64,000 bases of DNA from the NCBI GenBank assembly GCA_964577215.1, contig CAZNYK010000004.1:5654-69653 (forward strand). The letters are read 5' to 3'. This document shows, one piece after another, positions 16,299 to 25,586 of this stretch (the first letter of the stretch is position 1; each line of letters opens with the position of its first letter). The notes under the pieces were generated by a model that was not told the DNA's origin, ran no database searches, and saw only the letters and a program-made list of their open reading frames with translations. A program made the position numbers and the translations under genes. This DNA comes from UBA2329 sp964577215. GTDB taxonomy: Bacteria; Bacteroidota; Bacteroidia; Chitinophagales; Saprospiraceae.

Positions 16299-17393
16299 TT
16301 AGAGCTTCACAAATTTGGAAGAAAAAACCCTGCCGCCGTTTTGAAGCCGGACCACATACAGCCCCGGAGGCAGCGATCCGGTAGGGACGGGAATGCGGTG
16401 CGCACCTTCGGAAAGCCTTACCGGCAAACGCCGGTGCAAACGGCCGGAGTAGTCGAGGATGTCTATCCAAACCGGCGCGGCGCCCCGAAGTGCAAAGCTG
16501 CACCATACCTCGGCGCCGGAAACGGGGTTGGGCGCAATGACAAGCCCTTCTGCCAGATCCCGGGGATCGCGTACGGGTACGACTACCGGGCAAGACCCCG
16601 CCATTCCGCTGAGTGGAGGATGGTCGGAGATAAACAGCTCTTTGTTCGTGCCGTAGTCTCCATGGCTGCACTGAATGCGATAGCCCTGGCACAGCGCATC
16701 TTGAATGGTATCCCAGGGGGTGGCAATGGCCTTGATGTCGTCGATGATAATAATGGAAAAACGGAACTCAGGGCCTTCCACTACGGCTTGCTCTGTCAAG
16801 CCGGGCGTTGTGCAGAGCGCCGCGATGCTGAAAGTATGCACGGTGGCGGGGAAAAGCGCCTGTTCCCAGAACGGCTCCGGGGTGAAATTGTCCTGCTGCG
16901 GCAATGCGCCCGCCTGATACGACACGCGGAAGCTGTCCACCTGTGGATCCGGCCCCCAGGCAAAGGCGATGAAATTCGGGTTGAGGTCCAATAGTTGGAA
17001 ATCGCGGATCGCGGGGCAATCCTCGTGCGCATTGCGGAAATCGAGAAAAAAAGTGGCGCCGGTATGCACGGAGCCGTCCGTACAGATATTCCGTGCGGTA
17101 AAGGCATGGAGGCGGTTGTTCGGTATGCCGGCCAGGCTTTGCGGGCTGCCGGGCACGGGTACGGGCAGGGAATCGGCTACCGGGCCGGTATCTATATTGA
17201 AAGTATAGGCCAGAAAATAGCTTTGCACCATCGGTTGAGGGGGGCTGAGGGCAAAGAACAGGGTTGCTCCCGTGGCGTCGTTGAGCACATTGGTATAGCG
17301 CAGATCGGAGCTGTTGCATGAGGGAGGGGCTTGCGACAAAGCGCGGAAAGAGAAAAAACAGGTAAATAAGAGGGTGTAAGCAATCGTTTTCAT
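16299..17393 (-). CDS. T9SS-secreted protein with type A sorting domain
   Basis: The 364-residue protein has a signal peptide (cleavage near RALSQ, about residue 20). Two or three fibronectin-like beta domains with paired Cys follow. The last 80 residues form a T9SS type A sorting domain: VIAPNPVSGAEVW, then SLPPGLYVVRL and the final FSSKFVKL. Such proteins cross the outer membrane by the type IX secretion system and are often anchored to the cell surface. ATG 17393 is chosen as the start over a TTG two codons earlier. It is divergent, with only 55 bp between starts, from the helical-protein gene at 17449. Confidence 0.88.
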   Translation of the reverse strand: MKTIAYTLLFTCFFSFRALSQAPPSCNSSDLRYTNVLNDATGATLFFALSPPQPMVQSYFLAYTFNIDTGPVADSLPVPVPGSPQSLAGIPNNRLHAFTARNICTDGSVHTGATFFLDFRNAHEDCPAIRDFQLLDLNPNFIAFAWGPDPQVDSFRVSYQAGALPQQDNFTPEPFWEQALFPATVHTFSIAALCTTPGLTEQAVVEGPEFRFSIIIIDDIKAIATPWDTIQDALCQGYRIQCSHGDYGTNKELFISDHPPLSGMAGSCPVVVPVRDPRDLAEGLVIAPNPVSGAEVWCSFALRGAAPVWIDILDYSGRLHRRLPVRLSEGAHRIPVPTGSLPPGLYVVRLQNGGRVFSSKFVKL

Positions 17394-17424
17394 GGCCAAT
17401 CGGTGTTTTTATTGCAAATTACGG

Positions 17425-17432
17425 TATTTTTG
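17425..17432 (+). promoter_or_regulatory. -7 box (TATTTTTG) of the helical-protein gene
   Basis: TATTTTTG matches TAnnTTTG and lies 16 bp before the ATG at 17449, within the 55-bp divergent spacer shared with the T9SS gene. Confidence 0.55.
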
Positions 17433-17448
17433 GCTGATTGTCAATAAT

Positions 17449-18945
17449 ATGCTGCATTCTCGTCTTTTGGAACTGCTGCGCCGGATGCCGGCGCCGGAAC
17501 TTTCCGGTTTCGATAAATTCCTCGCTTCGCCCTTTTTCAACAGCAATGAAAAGGCGCCGGCCTTGTACCGGTATCTGCTCTTTTTTGCACCGGAATTTAA
17601 ACATCCTGAACTGAATGCTTCTTCTGCTTTTGCACAAGTGTGGGGCCCCGAAAAGCCTTTCGACAAGGCGGCGCTCAATCGCCTGAGTTCCCAATTGTTC
17701 AAACTGGCCGAGCAATATCTCGCCTGCTCGGAATTGGAGAAAGACGAAAGCAGGCGCACTTTGTACCTGTTGAGGCGTTATGATGAACTGGAATTAGACG
17801 ACCATCTCGGCGCGGCATTCCGGCGCATGGAGCAAATCCTTGAGGAGGCGCGCGGCAGTTTCCGGCGCTTCGCCTTGCTCCTGGAGTCGGAAATGATACG
17901 GGCTGATTTTCTCAACCGCAGCGACGACCGAACCGGCGAGGCCAACCTTCAGCAACTCAACGACAGCCTCGATCTGTTCTTTGTAGCCACCAAGATCAAA
18001 TTCCTCAATGCCATGCTCAGCCGGGGCGCAGTGAGCAAAACGGGGTACCGCCTGAGTTGGAAGGAAGAAGTGCTCCAGGCGCTGGAGGCTACTCCGCATC
18101 TCCTCGAAGACCCGGCGGTGGAATTGCAGTACCTCATCATGCAGGTGTTGTTGCATCCCGGCGATACGGCGCATTTTAATGCCCTCCACAGTTTTCTGCA
18201 ATTGCATGGCTCCGGCATTCCCCATGCCGATCTGCGCGACGGCTACGCCTGCCTGCAAAATGCCGCCAAATTAGTATTCCCGGTACAGACCTACTATGTC
18301 CGGCTTTTTGAATTGTACCGGGAACAGTTGGACAACGGCATTTTGTACCGGGACGGCCAGCTCCACCATGCCGTTTTCAGGAATGTGGTCAATGCGGCGC
18401 TCAACGTCAATGAACACCAATGGAGCGCCCGCTTCATCGAAACGCATCGCGAACGCATATCCCCGGAGGGCTACAGAGCAGCGACATACCTGCAAAACAT
18501 GGCCCTGCTCCATTTTCACAGGGGGGATTTCCGAAAAGCGCAGGCGTTCCTGTTGCAGTCCAACCCGGATGATGTGTATTACAAATTAGCCGACCGCAGC
18601 CTGCTGGCCCGCATTTACTTCGAACTCCGGGAATCGGAGGCATTGGACAATTTTCTCAACGCTTTCGCCAAATTCGTCTTCGATCAGCAAAAGAAGATCG
18701 CTGCGCCCAAGGTTCGCTCTTATCGCGCATTTATCAACAATCTGCGTGCTTTGCACAATCTCATCCACGCCGTACCTTCCCTGTACGATGACTGGAGAAA
18801 GCGCCGGCCGGCCCGCCATGCTTCCGACCGGGAAGCCGTAAGTAGCCTCGTTGCTGAAATGGCCGCCGCCCCTGTATTTTACGGCCAGAAGTGGTTGCTG
18901 GAAAAAGCGGCAGAATTAACGCTTCCGCCGGCGGATCATCCATAG
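17449..18945 (+). CDS. Large alpha-helical protein, paralog of the 61743 gene
   Basis: From ATG 17449 the protein has 498 residues, no signal peptide and no membrane helix. It is helical throughout and looks like an irregular TPR-type repeat protein (for example YRAATYLQNMALLHFHRGDF and LLARIYFELRESEALDNFL). It shares its start (LLELLRR, F.KFLASPFFNS), its C-terminal LLARIYFELRE block and its overall plan with the gene at 61743. I do not recognise the family. Both paralogs lie divergent from a T9SS-secreted protein. Its 3' end overlaps the convergent CHAT gene by 30 bp. Confidence 0.82.
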   Translation: MLHSRLLELLRRMPAPELSGFDKFLASPFFNSNEKAPALYRYLLFFAPEFKHPELNASSAFAQVWGPEKPFDKAALNRLSSQLFKLAEQYLACSELEKDESRRTLYLLRRYDELELDDHLGAAFRRMEQILEEARGSFRRFALLLESEMIRADFLNRSDDRTGEANLQQLNDSLDLFFVATKIKFLNAMLSRGAVSKTGYRLSWKEEVLQALEATPHLLEDPAVELQYLIMQVLLHPGDTAHFNALHSFLQLHGSGIPHADLRDGYACLQNAAKLVFPVQTYYVRLFELYREQLDNGILYRDGQLHHAVFRNVVNAALNVNEHQWSARFIETHRERISPEGYRAATYLQNMALLHFHRGDFRKAQAFLLQSNPDDVYYKLADRSLLARIYFELRESEALDNFLNAFAKFVFDQQKKIAAPKVRSYRAFINNLRALHNLIHAVPSLYDDWRKRRPARHASDREAVSSLVAEMAAAPVFYGQKWLLEKAAELTLPPADHP

Positions 18946-21890
18946 CAGAACGGGCAATCCGAGGAGCGCCGGCCACCACCACCACCTGGAACTGCATGGC
19001 GCCCCAGCCATCCCCGCCTCGTCGCCCGTATATACCAAGCCGGCCCAATAGTAAGGAGATTTCTCCCAGGCCGGCACCGCAGCATCATCCAAATACCGGA
19101 GTTTGGCTTCCTGCAGCGCCCGGGGTTTTGCGGCGGCGCCATCGAGCATGGCGTACATTTGCTGCAATATTTTGGCAGTGGACGCTTCGTTTATCGTCCA
19201 CAGGCTCGCCACTAAGCCTTTCGCGCCGGCATAGGTGAACGCACGCGAGAGGCTCATCACGCCTTCGCCCTGGCGGAATTGCCCGAGGGCCGTCTGGCAG
19301 GCGCTAAGCACTACGAGTTCTGCACGCAAGTCGAGGGCATATACATCGGGCAGGTAGGCGGAACGGTCGTAGAATTCCACGCGGGGAAGGACACCGCCGG
19401 AATCCACGCCTGCATGGGTGGAAAGATGCAACACGCGATATTGAGGGGCTATTTGGCGGAAGGTTTCAAAATCCGCATCTGCATCCGCATATTGCCTGCT
19501 CTTGCAGGTGTTGGAAACCGGGGCTTCAGCGGCGCTTTGCAGCAGGGGAGGTAAGTTGCGCCTGCCATCCTGGAAGCGGGGCGCGAATTGTGCGATGTTC
19601 CTCGCTGCCATGCGGGAAAGCCCGCGCCGGCTCTGCGAAACGGCAAGCGAAAAATCGTAGTGGATGCCGAAGCTCCGCAAAAGGAAGGGCGCGCGCTCCC
19701 AGCCGCCCTCCGGCGCCGGCTCGGAGTACAAGGCTTCAAAAGGCAAAAAGGCCAGCCACGCATCCGGCACAATGAGCAGGTTGCGGGGTTGCTCTCCGAA
19801 GGCCCTCAGCAGAGGCTCGAGCAGTTGCGCATAAAGATCGTAAGCAGTCCGGCGATAAGCCTCCGGCGATTGCAACGCCGTGCGCGACTGCATAAGGGAG
19901 AGAAAACGCTGCACCCCGGCGCCGAGCGAGTCGGCTTGAGGGATGGTTATCCACACGGCTTTTCCTTGCGGCGGTTGGCCGAATACCTCAATTTGCTCGT
20001 CTCCCACAAAGTATTCCACCAGGGCATATCCCGGCAGGCTATCGCGAAAGGCTTCGATAGAAATGCCGCTGAATGTTTCAGTTCTGGCGCGCAAGGTTGT
20101 CCATGCCGGATATCTCTCCTGCAATTCCCGTTCGGTTTCGGTCAAGCGCCGCTTGAGTTCCTCCAATTGTACAACCCATTCGGGGCGCAAGGTCGAGGAG
20201 GGTTCCAGCAGCAACTGCCGCTCAAAGTATGCCACCTGCTGCCGGATGCGCCTCGCTTCGGCAGGCAAGGGGTCTCCTGCGCCCACCTCATCCCGGAAGC
20301 GGTTGTTCTGAACAGCTTCCAGCAGGATGACTGATTTCACTTGTTCGGCCACAGCCCAGGCTTCATACAAGAGGGATATATCAGCGGTGGCAGCATATAA
20401 TTCCCTGGCAATGGCAATGGCCTTGGCTGCCCGGCGCCGGCTCTGAGATAGCAGCGTGATCTTGGAGGATTCGTACTGCAACAAGCGTCGCAGCATGATC
20501 TCAGTTTGAGCGGCTAAGCGATGGCACGAGAGCGCCCGGCGCAGGTCATCCCGGTTCTTACCCCGGCGGTATCTTGCTTCCAGGGCATCGGCTTTGCCCT
20601 CCAGCGCTTCGTAAATGGTATTCTCCTCATACAATTGCGCGGCACCAGGCAATGCATCGGCTTCATTCTCCGGGATCCCGGGAATGAGGCCGGCCAGCGC
20701 TGCGTGGAAGGCCTGGAGCGCCTGCTTTTCGTCCTGGCGCTGCAAGTGGAGCCGGCCCATTTCAACCTGGATTTTGGCCACGTCGCGATGCCGGGAGGTA
20801 CCCCGGGCGGCCTTCGTCAAAGCAAGGGCGGATTTCAACAGGGGGGAAGCTGCCGCCGCATTGCCATTGTGCATCAGCAATTTGGCTTTGAGCGCATACG
20901 CGCCGGCGAGATAATCGTCCAGGCCCTCTTCATCCGGCGAGACGCTTTTTATCTTTTCCAAGCCGGCGACGGCCATTGCCGCGTATGCATCGGCCCGGTT
21001 GATAAGGCCGGCGGCAAAGCAGCTTTGGGCCAAAGAAAAATGCAGAAGGGCCGATTTAATGGGGGAAATACCGCGGCAGGCCAGCCCTTTCTCATAAGTT
21101 GCTATGGCCTGCTCCTGATCTCCCTCGTTCCAGTACGTCAGCCCGATATTGTTGTACAGCCCGGCCAGTGCGCCGTCCTGCGGGCCTTGGGGGTGCTGGA
21201 GGATAGCCTGCTCGTAAAGCGCCCGCGCCTTTTCGTTGTCGCCCAGGCGGGTATAGTGCGCTCCGAGAGGCAGGTAGAGGTATTCCAGGGCGTCAAAATC
21301 GGGCATGGGGTATTGTTGGTACCTGCGGAGCGCCTCTTCGTAGGCATTAACGGAAGCGAGTACCTTGCCAAGCTGAAACAAGTGATAGCCCCGGTTGACC
21401 TGCACCCATACCATCGCCTCTGCTTCGTATGCGTTTTGCGGCGCGCGCCAAGTCTGAAGCAGGGCGGAGTCTAACAGCGAAAGGGCCAGCGGGGAGTCGT
21501 CGAACACGGCGGCCTGCCAGTCCCACCAGGCATAGGCCCAGGGGGCGAGGCTGTCGTGCAGGCGGTGATGCGCCGCAATTTTCCGGTAATAAAAGGCGAG
21601 GCTGTCGGGGTGTACGTCATATTCAAAAGCGGCTGCCTTTTCCTCCCATTCGCTAAGCCCGTCCTGAGCCGGCAGCGGCAGGAGTGCCATGGCAGCTATG
21701 CAGAAGAGGGAGATNNNNNNNNNNNNNNNNNNNNNNNNNNNNNNNNNNNNNNNNNNNNNNNNNNNNNNNNNNNNNNNNNNNNNNNNNNNNNNNNNNNNNN
21801 NNNNNNNNNNNNNNCGTCCTGAGCCGGCAGCGGCAGGAGTGCCATGGCAGCTATGCAGAAGAGGGAGATGACGGTTTGTCTGGATGCCAT
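18916..21890 (-). CDS. TPR-CHAT protein, caspase-like protease with C-terminal membrane helix (crosses N gap)
   Basis: Joining the contigs on their shared 55 bp gives one open frame of about 939 residues that starts at ATG 21890 (MASRQTVISLFCIAAMALL), a signal peptide. TPR repeats fill the N-terminal half (for example LYNNIGLTYWNEGDQEQAIA). A coiled-coil-like stretch is followed by a CHAT domain with the catalytic His in LHLSTHAGVD (about 19413) and the catalytic Cys in LSACQTALG (about 19298). The protein ends with a Trp-rich membrane helix and RRRKR. CHAT proteins are caspase-family peptidases often activated by partner binding. The signal peptide suggests the protease lies outside the cytoplasm. 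Confidence 0.88.
21715..21814. other. Assembly gap 1 (100 N)
   Basis: The 100 N are a placeholder. The 55 bp before the gap (21660-21714) are identical to the 55 bp after it (21815-21869), so the two contigs overlap and nothing is missing. The CHAT gene reads through once the overlap is collapsed. Confidence 0.95.
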
Positions 21891-22040
21891 GGATGGCGGT
21901 TTTGCGGGGATGAAGATAGAGAAAAATGCCTTGAGGCTACCCGTCGAATAAAATATGATGGGAAACGCGCTTCAGCCGCGCGGAGTAACATGGCAATTCG
22001 AGCCGATGTGGCATTTTTTTTAAAAAAATCACTCACAAAT

Positions 22041-22053
22041 TAAACACTGTTCA
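22041..22053. promoter_or_regulatory. Putative TetR operator 1
   Basis: TAAACACTGTTCA is a near-perfect palindrome (TAAACA-C-TGTTCA) that ends 1 bp before the -7 box of the TetR gene. A closely similar perfect palindrome lies before the efflux operon at 22884. Confidence 0.7.
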
Positions 22054-22054
22054 T

Positions 22055-22062
22055 TAAATTTG
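22055..22062 (+). promoter_or_regulatory. -7 box (TAAATTTG) of the TetR gene
   Basis: TAAATTTG matches TAnnTTTG and lies 25 bp before the ATG at 22088. A repressor bound to the adjacent palindrome would block it, fitting autoregulation. Confidence 0.6.
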
Positions 22063-22087
22063 CGTTGTTATCCGAAAATTGCAACAA

Positions 22088-22717
22088 ATGGGCGTACAGG
22101 AGCGCAAGCAAAGGGAAAGAGAAGAAATGCGGGAGCGCATTTTGGACGCAGCCATTGAGTTGTTCCTCAAGGAGGGATATGAAAAGACCAGCATCCGGCA
22201 AATTGCAGACGCCATAGAATACAGCCCGGCAACCATCTACCTGTATTTCAAGGATAAAGACGAGTTGTTCTTCGAAATTCACCATCGCGGTTTCGAGCTG
22301 TTGTTTGGGCAGATGGCTGCTGCAGCCGCCGTGACCGATCCCTTGGAGCGCCTCAAGGCCATTGGCGGCACGTACCTGCACTTTGCAATTGAAAACCCCG
22401 AGTTTTACGATCTCATGTTCGTGATGCGCGCGCCCATGACCACGCTCAAAGAACGGCATCTCTGCGGTGATGCAGACTCAGACTGGCACCACGGACAAAA
22501 GAGTTACGAGCTTTTGGTAAGCACTATACAGGAATGCATCGACCGCTACCTCATCCGCATTTCCAACGCAGAAGAAGGCGCTATACTGGCTTGGTCGGTG
22601 GTACATGGCATGGCCACGCTCTACATCAGGGAGCGATTCGCCATGGTGGAATTGGAGGAACCCGAACACAAGATGGAGGCAGTGATGGACCATCTCATAC
22701 GGGTGATGCGGATATAG
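22088..22717 (+). CDS. TetR/AcrR family regulator of the RND efflux operon
   Basis: The 209-residue protein has the TetR DNA-binding domain, with the helix-turn-helix in SIRQIADAIEYSPATIYLYF at about residues 35-54. The C-terminal domain is a TetR_C type with YDLMFVMRAP. ATG 22088 is chosen over a TTG three codons earlier. The gene precedes the tolC-adaptor-RND genes in the same direction, and the spacers before both units hold the same palindrome, so it probably represses itself and the efflux genes. Confidence 0.93.
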   Translation: MGVQERKQREREEMRERILDAAIELFLKEGYEKTSIRQIADAIEYSPATIYLYFKDKDELFFEIHHRGFELLFGQMAAAAAVTDPLERLKAIGGTYLHFAIENPEFYDLMFVMRAPMTTLKERHLCGDADSDWHHGQKSYELLVSTIQECIDRYLIRISNAEEGAILAWSVVHGMATLYIRERFAMVELEEPEHKMEAVMDHLIRVMRI

Positions 22718-22757
22718 ATGTGCTGATTTGCTGATGTGCTGATGTGCTGATGTGTTG
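22718..22757. repeat. 8-bp tandem repeat (5 units)
   Basis: Five units of ATGTGCTG with two single-base variants follow directly on the TetR stop codon. No coding role is seen. Confidence 0.9.
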
Positions 22758-22883
22758 CGCCGTAGCGGGCCGCAGGTGAGGGAAGGAAGATGTGCTTGAC
22801 CGCCGCGTCCTTTGTGGTATTGACCCCGGGTCGTTTCGGGGCTATGTTGAGGTGCAATTTGGATGTTTTTTTTGTCAATTCAA

Positions 22884-22896
22884 TAAACACTGTTTA
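22884..22896. promoter_or_regulatory. Putative TetR operator 2
   Basis: TAAACACTGTTTA is a perfect palindrome around a central C, 25 bp before the TolC-family start codon. It differs from operator 1 at a single position in one arm. Confidence 0.75.
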
Positions 22897-22921
22897 CTTA
22901 ATACACACTTAACACCAAACA

Positions 22922-24289
22922 ATGAAACCTTTCCTTCGCCCGGCTTTTACATTTTACATTTTGCATTTTGCATTTTCCGGATTCCTCCAGGCTCAAAGCC
23001 CTGTACTGGAAGACTATATCCGCGAGGGCTTGGCCGCCAACCTCAACCTGCGCAACAGCGAGCTTGCCGTGCAGCAAAGCATGGAGCAGATCAGGCAGGC
23101 CAAAGGGCTGTTTTATCCTTCTGTGAGTTTTGAGGCTACTTACACCCGCGCCGCCGGTGGGCGAAGTATCCTCATTCCGGTGGGCGACCTGGTGAACCCG
23201 GTGTACAGCACCCTCAACCAACTGACACAGTCCAACCAATTTCCCCAAATCGAAAACGTGAAGGAGCAATTCCTGCCTGACGGCTTCCACGACACCCGCT
23301 TCCGGGTGGTGCAGCCGCTGTACAATACCGACATCCGGTACAACAAGCGCATCCGGGAGGAGAGCGCGGCCATTCCCCGTGCAGCCCGGGAAGTACAGGC
23401 TACGGAACTTCGCTACGACATCACGAAAGCCTACCTGCAATACCTCCAAACGCTGGAGGCCGCGCGCATTTACCGATCCTCAAAAGTAGTAGTGGAAGAG
23501 CTGCACCGCGTTACGCAGCGCCTGGTCGCCAACCATAAGGCCACCCCCGATGCCGTGTACAATACCGAGTACGAACTCAGCAAGCTGGAAACTGACATCG
23601 TGAAGGCCGGTAAGAACTCGGCCCTGGCCGGCTCGTATTTCAATTTCCTGTTGCAGCGCGAATTAGACTTACCCATCATAGCCGACACGCTCTTTTACAA
23701 CGCCCCCATCGAGGCCATGGAGCCTTTGGATCTATGTGTTGAAAGGGCCTGGGCCAACCGCAAGGAACCCAGCCAACTCGATGCCGCCCTGCGGGTCAAT
23801 TCCACTTTGCTGGCCATGCAGGAGAGCAACCGCAAAATGCCCCGCCTGGCTCTGGCCGTAGATGCAGGAGCGCAGGGATTCGGCTATCAATTCAACAGCG
23901 AACAGTGGTACGCGCTCGGCGCCCTGCAATTGTCCTGGCCCATCTTCAGCGGGTACCAGAAATTGGCCAAAGAACAGGAAACCCGCCTGCAAGGGCTGGA
24001 ATTAGCCAATCAACAAGAATTGTTGCGGCAACAGATACGCCTGCAGGTCACGCAGGCCTGGCAGGAACTGTACGCCGCTGAAAGATCCCTGGAACAAGCC
24101 CGCAAAGCAGTGGAAAGCACACGCAGCGCTTTCCGCATCGTGCAGCGCAAATACGAAGAGCAGCAGGCCATTCAATTGGAACTCTTCGACGCCCGCAACA
24201 AAGTCACTACAGCGGAAATCGCCCTGTCCATAGCGCGGTTGGAAGCGCAGGTGCGACAGGCGGAACTGCAGCGGGCAATGGGAATGTAG
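22922..24289 (+). CDS. TolC-family outer-membrane efflux protein
   Basis: The 455-residue protein is the outer-membrane channel of a tripartite pump. It shows the TolC/OEP pattern of two long helical repeats (NLNLRNSELAVQQSMEQIRQ and later QAWQELYAAERSLEQARKAV). The signal peptide (residues 1-26) is partly encoded by a 7-bp tandem repeat. It is the first gene of a three-gene unit with the adaptor and the RND pump, under a putative TetR operator. Confidence 0.93.
   Translation: MKPFLRPAFTFYILHFAFSGFLQAQSPVLEDYIREGLAANLNLRNSELAVQQSMEQIRQAKGLFYPSVSFEATYTRAAGGRSILIPVGDLVNPVYSTLNQLTQSNQFPQIENVKEQFLPDGFHDTRFRVVQPLYNTDIRYNKRIREESAAIPRAAREVQATELRYDITKAYLQYLQTLEAARIYRSSKVVVEELHRVTQRLVANHKATPDAVYNTEYELSKLETDIVKAGKNSALAGSYFNFLLQRELDLPIIADTLFYNAPIEAMEPLDLCVERAWANRKEPSQLDAALRVNSTLLAMQESNRKMPRLALAVDAGAQGFGYQFNSEQWYALGALQLSWPIFSGYQKLAKEQETRLQGLELANQQELLRQQIRLQVTQAWQELYAAERSLEQARKAVESTRSAFRIVQRKYEEQQAIQLELFDARNKVTTAEIALSIARLEAQVRQAELQRAMGM
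22945..22978 (+). repeat. 7-bp tandem repeat within the TolC signal-peptide codons
   Basis: Nearly five units of ATTTTAC/ATTTTGC encode residues of the signal peptide. Because 7 is not a multiple of 3, gain or loss of one unit would shift the frame. Confidence 0.85.
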
Positions 24290-24346
24290 AACAAAGCCGC
24301 CCGGTAAAATCAAAAATCAAAAATCGTCACTCATCAATCAAAAATC

Positions 24347-25417
24347 ATGAAATACCTATCAATCCTCTTCCTCCTCCCGCTCGCGGCACTCAGCTCCTGC
24401 GGCAATAAGGAAGCCGCCGTCCCCGAGGCCAAGGAACCTGCCGGGCTGGAAATTCCCGTTAAAATAGTTTCGGTACAGGCGGCAGGCAGCAGCGCGTCGA
24501 TTCCAGCCACAGGCATTGTGGCCTCCGGCACCGAAAGCCGCTTGTCGTTCAAAACCGGCGGCGTCATTCAGAAAATTCATGTAGAGGAAGGCGCCCGGGT
24601 GCAGAAAGGCCAACTTTTGGCCAAATTAGACCTTACGGAAATCACGGCGCAAGCGACCCAGGCGCAATATGGCGTGGACAAGGCCAAACGCGACCTGGAA
24701 CGGGTGCAGAACCTCTATCGCGATTCGGCAGCCACCCTGGAGCAAGTGCAAAACCTGACGACCGTATATGACCTCGCTAAACAAAACCGCGAGATCGCAC
24801 GCTTCAACCTCCAATACTCGGAGATCAGGGCGCCCCACGCCGGCGTGGTGGTAAAAAAATTGGCCAACGAGGGCGAACTTGCCGCCCCCGGCCTGCCGGT
24901 GTTGGCCCTGCACGGAACCGGCCCCGCCGACTGGATAGCGCGGCTGGGCCTGCCCGACAAAGACCGCGTGCGCCTGCGCCCCGGCGATAGGGCCGAGGTA
25001 CGGTTGGATGCCTATGCCGGCGAGGCATTCCAAGGCAAAACTTCTCTCATCTCCCCCACTGCCGACCCCATGAGCGGGCTTTATACAGTGGAAGTAAAAC
25101 TGGAAGCCAAAGGCAAACCGCTCGCTTCCGGAATGTTCGCCAAAGCGGAACTCTACCCCCGCACCCCGGGCAACGCTGCCGGCAGCGTCATGATCCCCAT
25201 CGAGGCCGTCATTGAAGGCGACGGCAAACGGGCTTTTGTTTTTGTACCCGGCGCCGACAGCATCAGCGTTCGCAAAATACCCATACTCATCGGCGAACTG
25301 ACCAACACCCACGCGCTTGTCATACAGGGCCTGGATGGCGTCGAAGCTGTCATCACCGCCGGATCGCCTTATTTGACGGAACGCTCCCGTATCGTGATTG
25401 TAAATGATCGTGAGTAG
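24347..25417 (+). CDS. RND efflux periplasmic adaptor (HlyD/AcrA family lipoprotein)
   Basis: The 356-residue protein has a lipobox (ALSSC, Cys18) and the membrane-fusion-protein layout: lipoyl half-motif (GGVIQKIHVEEGARVQKGQ), a helical hairpin at about 100-150, the second lipoyl half (IRAPHAGVVVKKLANEGE), and beta-barrel and membrane-proximal domains. It links the RND pump in the inner membrane to the TolC-type channel. AT-rich short repeats fill the 57 bp after the channel gene. Confidence 0.95.
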   Translation: MKYLSILFLLPLAALSSCGNKEAAVPEAKEPAGLEIPVKIVSVQAAGSSASIPATGIVASGTESRLSFKTGGVIQKIHVEEGARVQKGQLLAKLDLTEITAQATQAQYGVDKAKRDLERVQNLYRDSAATLEQVQNLTTVYDLAKQNREIARFNLQYSEIRAPHAGVVVKKLANEGELAAPGLPVLALHGTGPADWIARLGLPDKDRVRLRPGDRAEVRLDAYAGEAFQGKTSLISPTADPMSGLYTVEVKLEAKGKPLASGMFAKAELYPRTPGNAAGSVMIPIEAVIEGDGKRAFVFVPGADSISVRKIPILIGELTNTHALVIQGLDGVEAVITAGSPYLTERSRIVIVNDRE

Positions 25418-25423
25418 TGGGGG

Positions 25424-25477
25424 AATCGGGGGAACCGGGTTAATCGGGGGAACCGGGTTAATCGGGGGAACCGGGTT
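25424..25477. repeat. 18-bp tandem repeat (3 exact units)
   Basis: Three identical units of AATCGGGGGAACCGGGTT lie in the 169-bp spacer between the adaptor and RND pump genes. A CTCTCTG-rich stretch follows at about 25545-25572. Confidence 0.92.
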
Positions 25478-25586
25478 TCATAGAAAAATTCTGTTCCGAA
25501 AGCGGGTTCCGCCAGTTCTTCCAGCTTCACCTTCCGTACCCTCTGCCCTCTCTCTGCTCTCTGCTCTCTGCTAAAAAAACACACCT

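Noticed and set aside
21660..21869. 55-bp direct repeat around the first N block
   Set aside because: It is a contig-end overlap, as shown by the restored CHAT reading frame.
22792..23133. 113-codon frame overlapping the start of the TolC gene
   Set aside because: It arises from the 7-bp repeat being open in several frames; the TolC frame is clearly the coding one.
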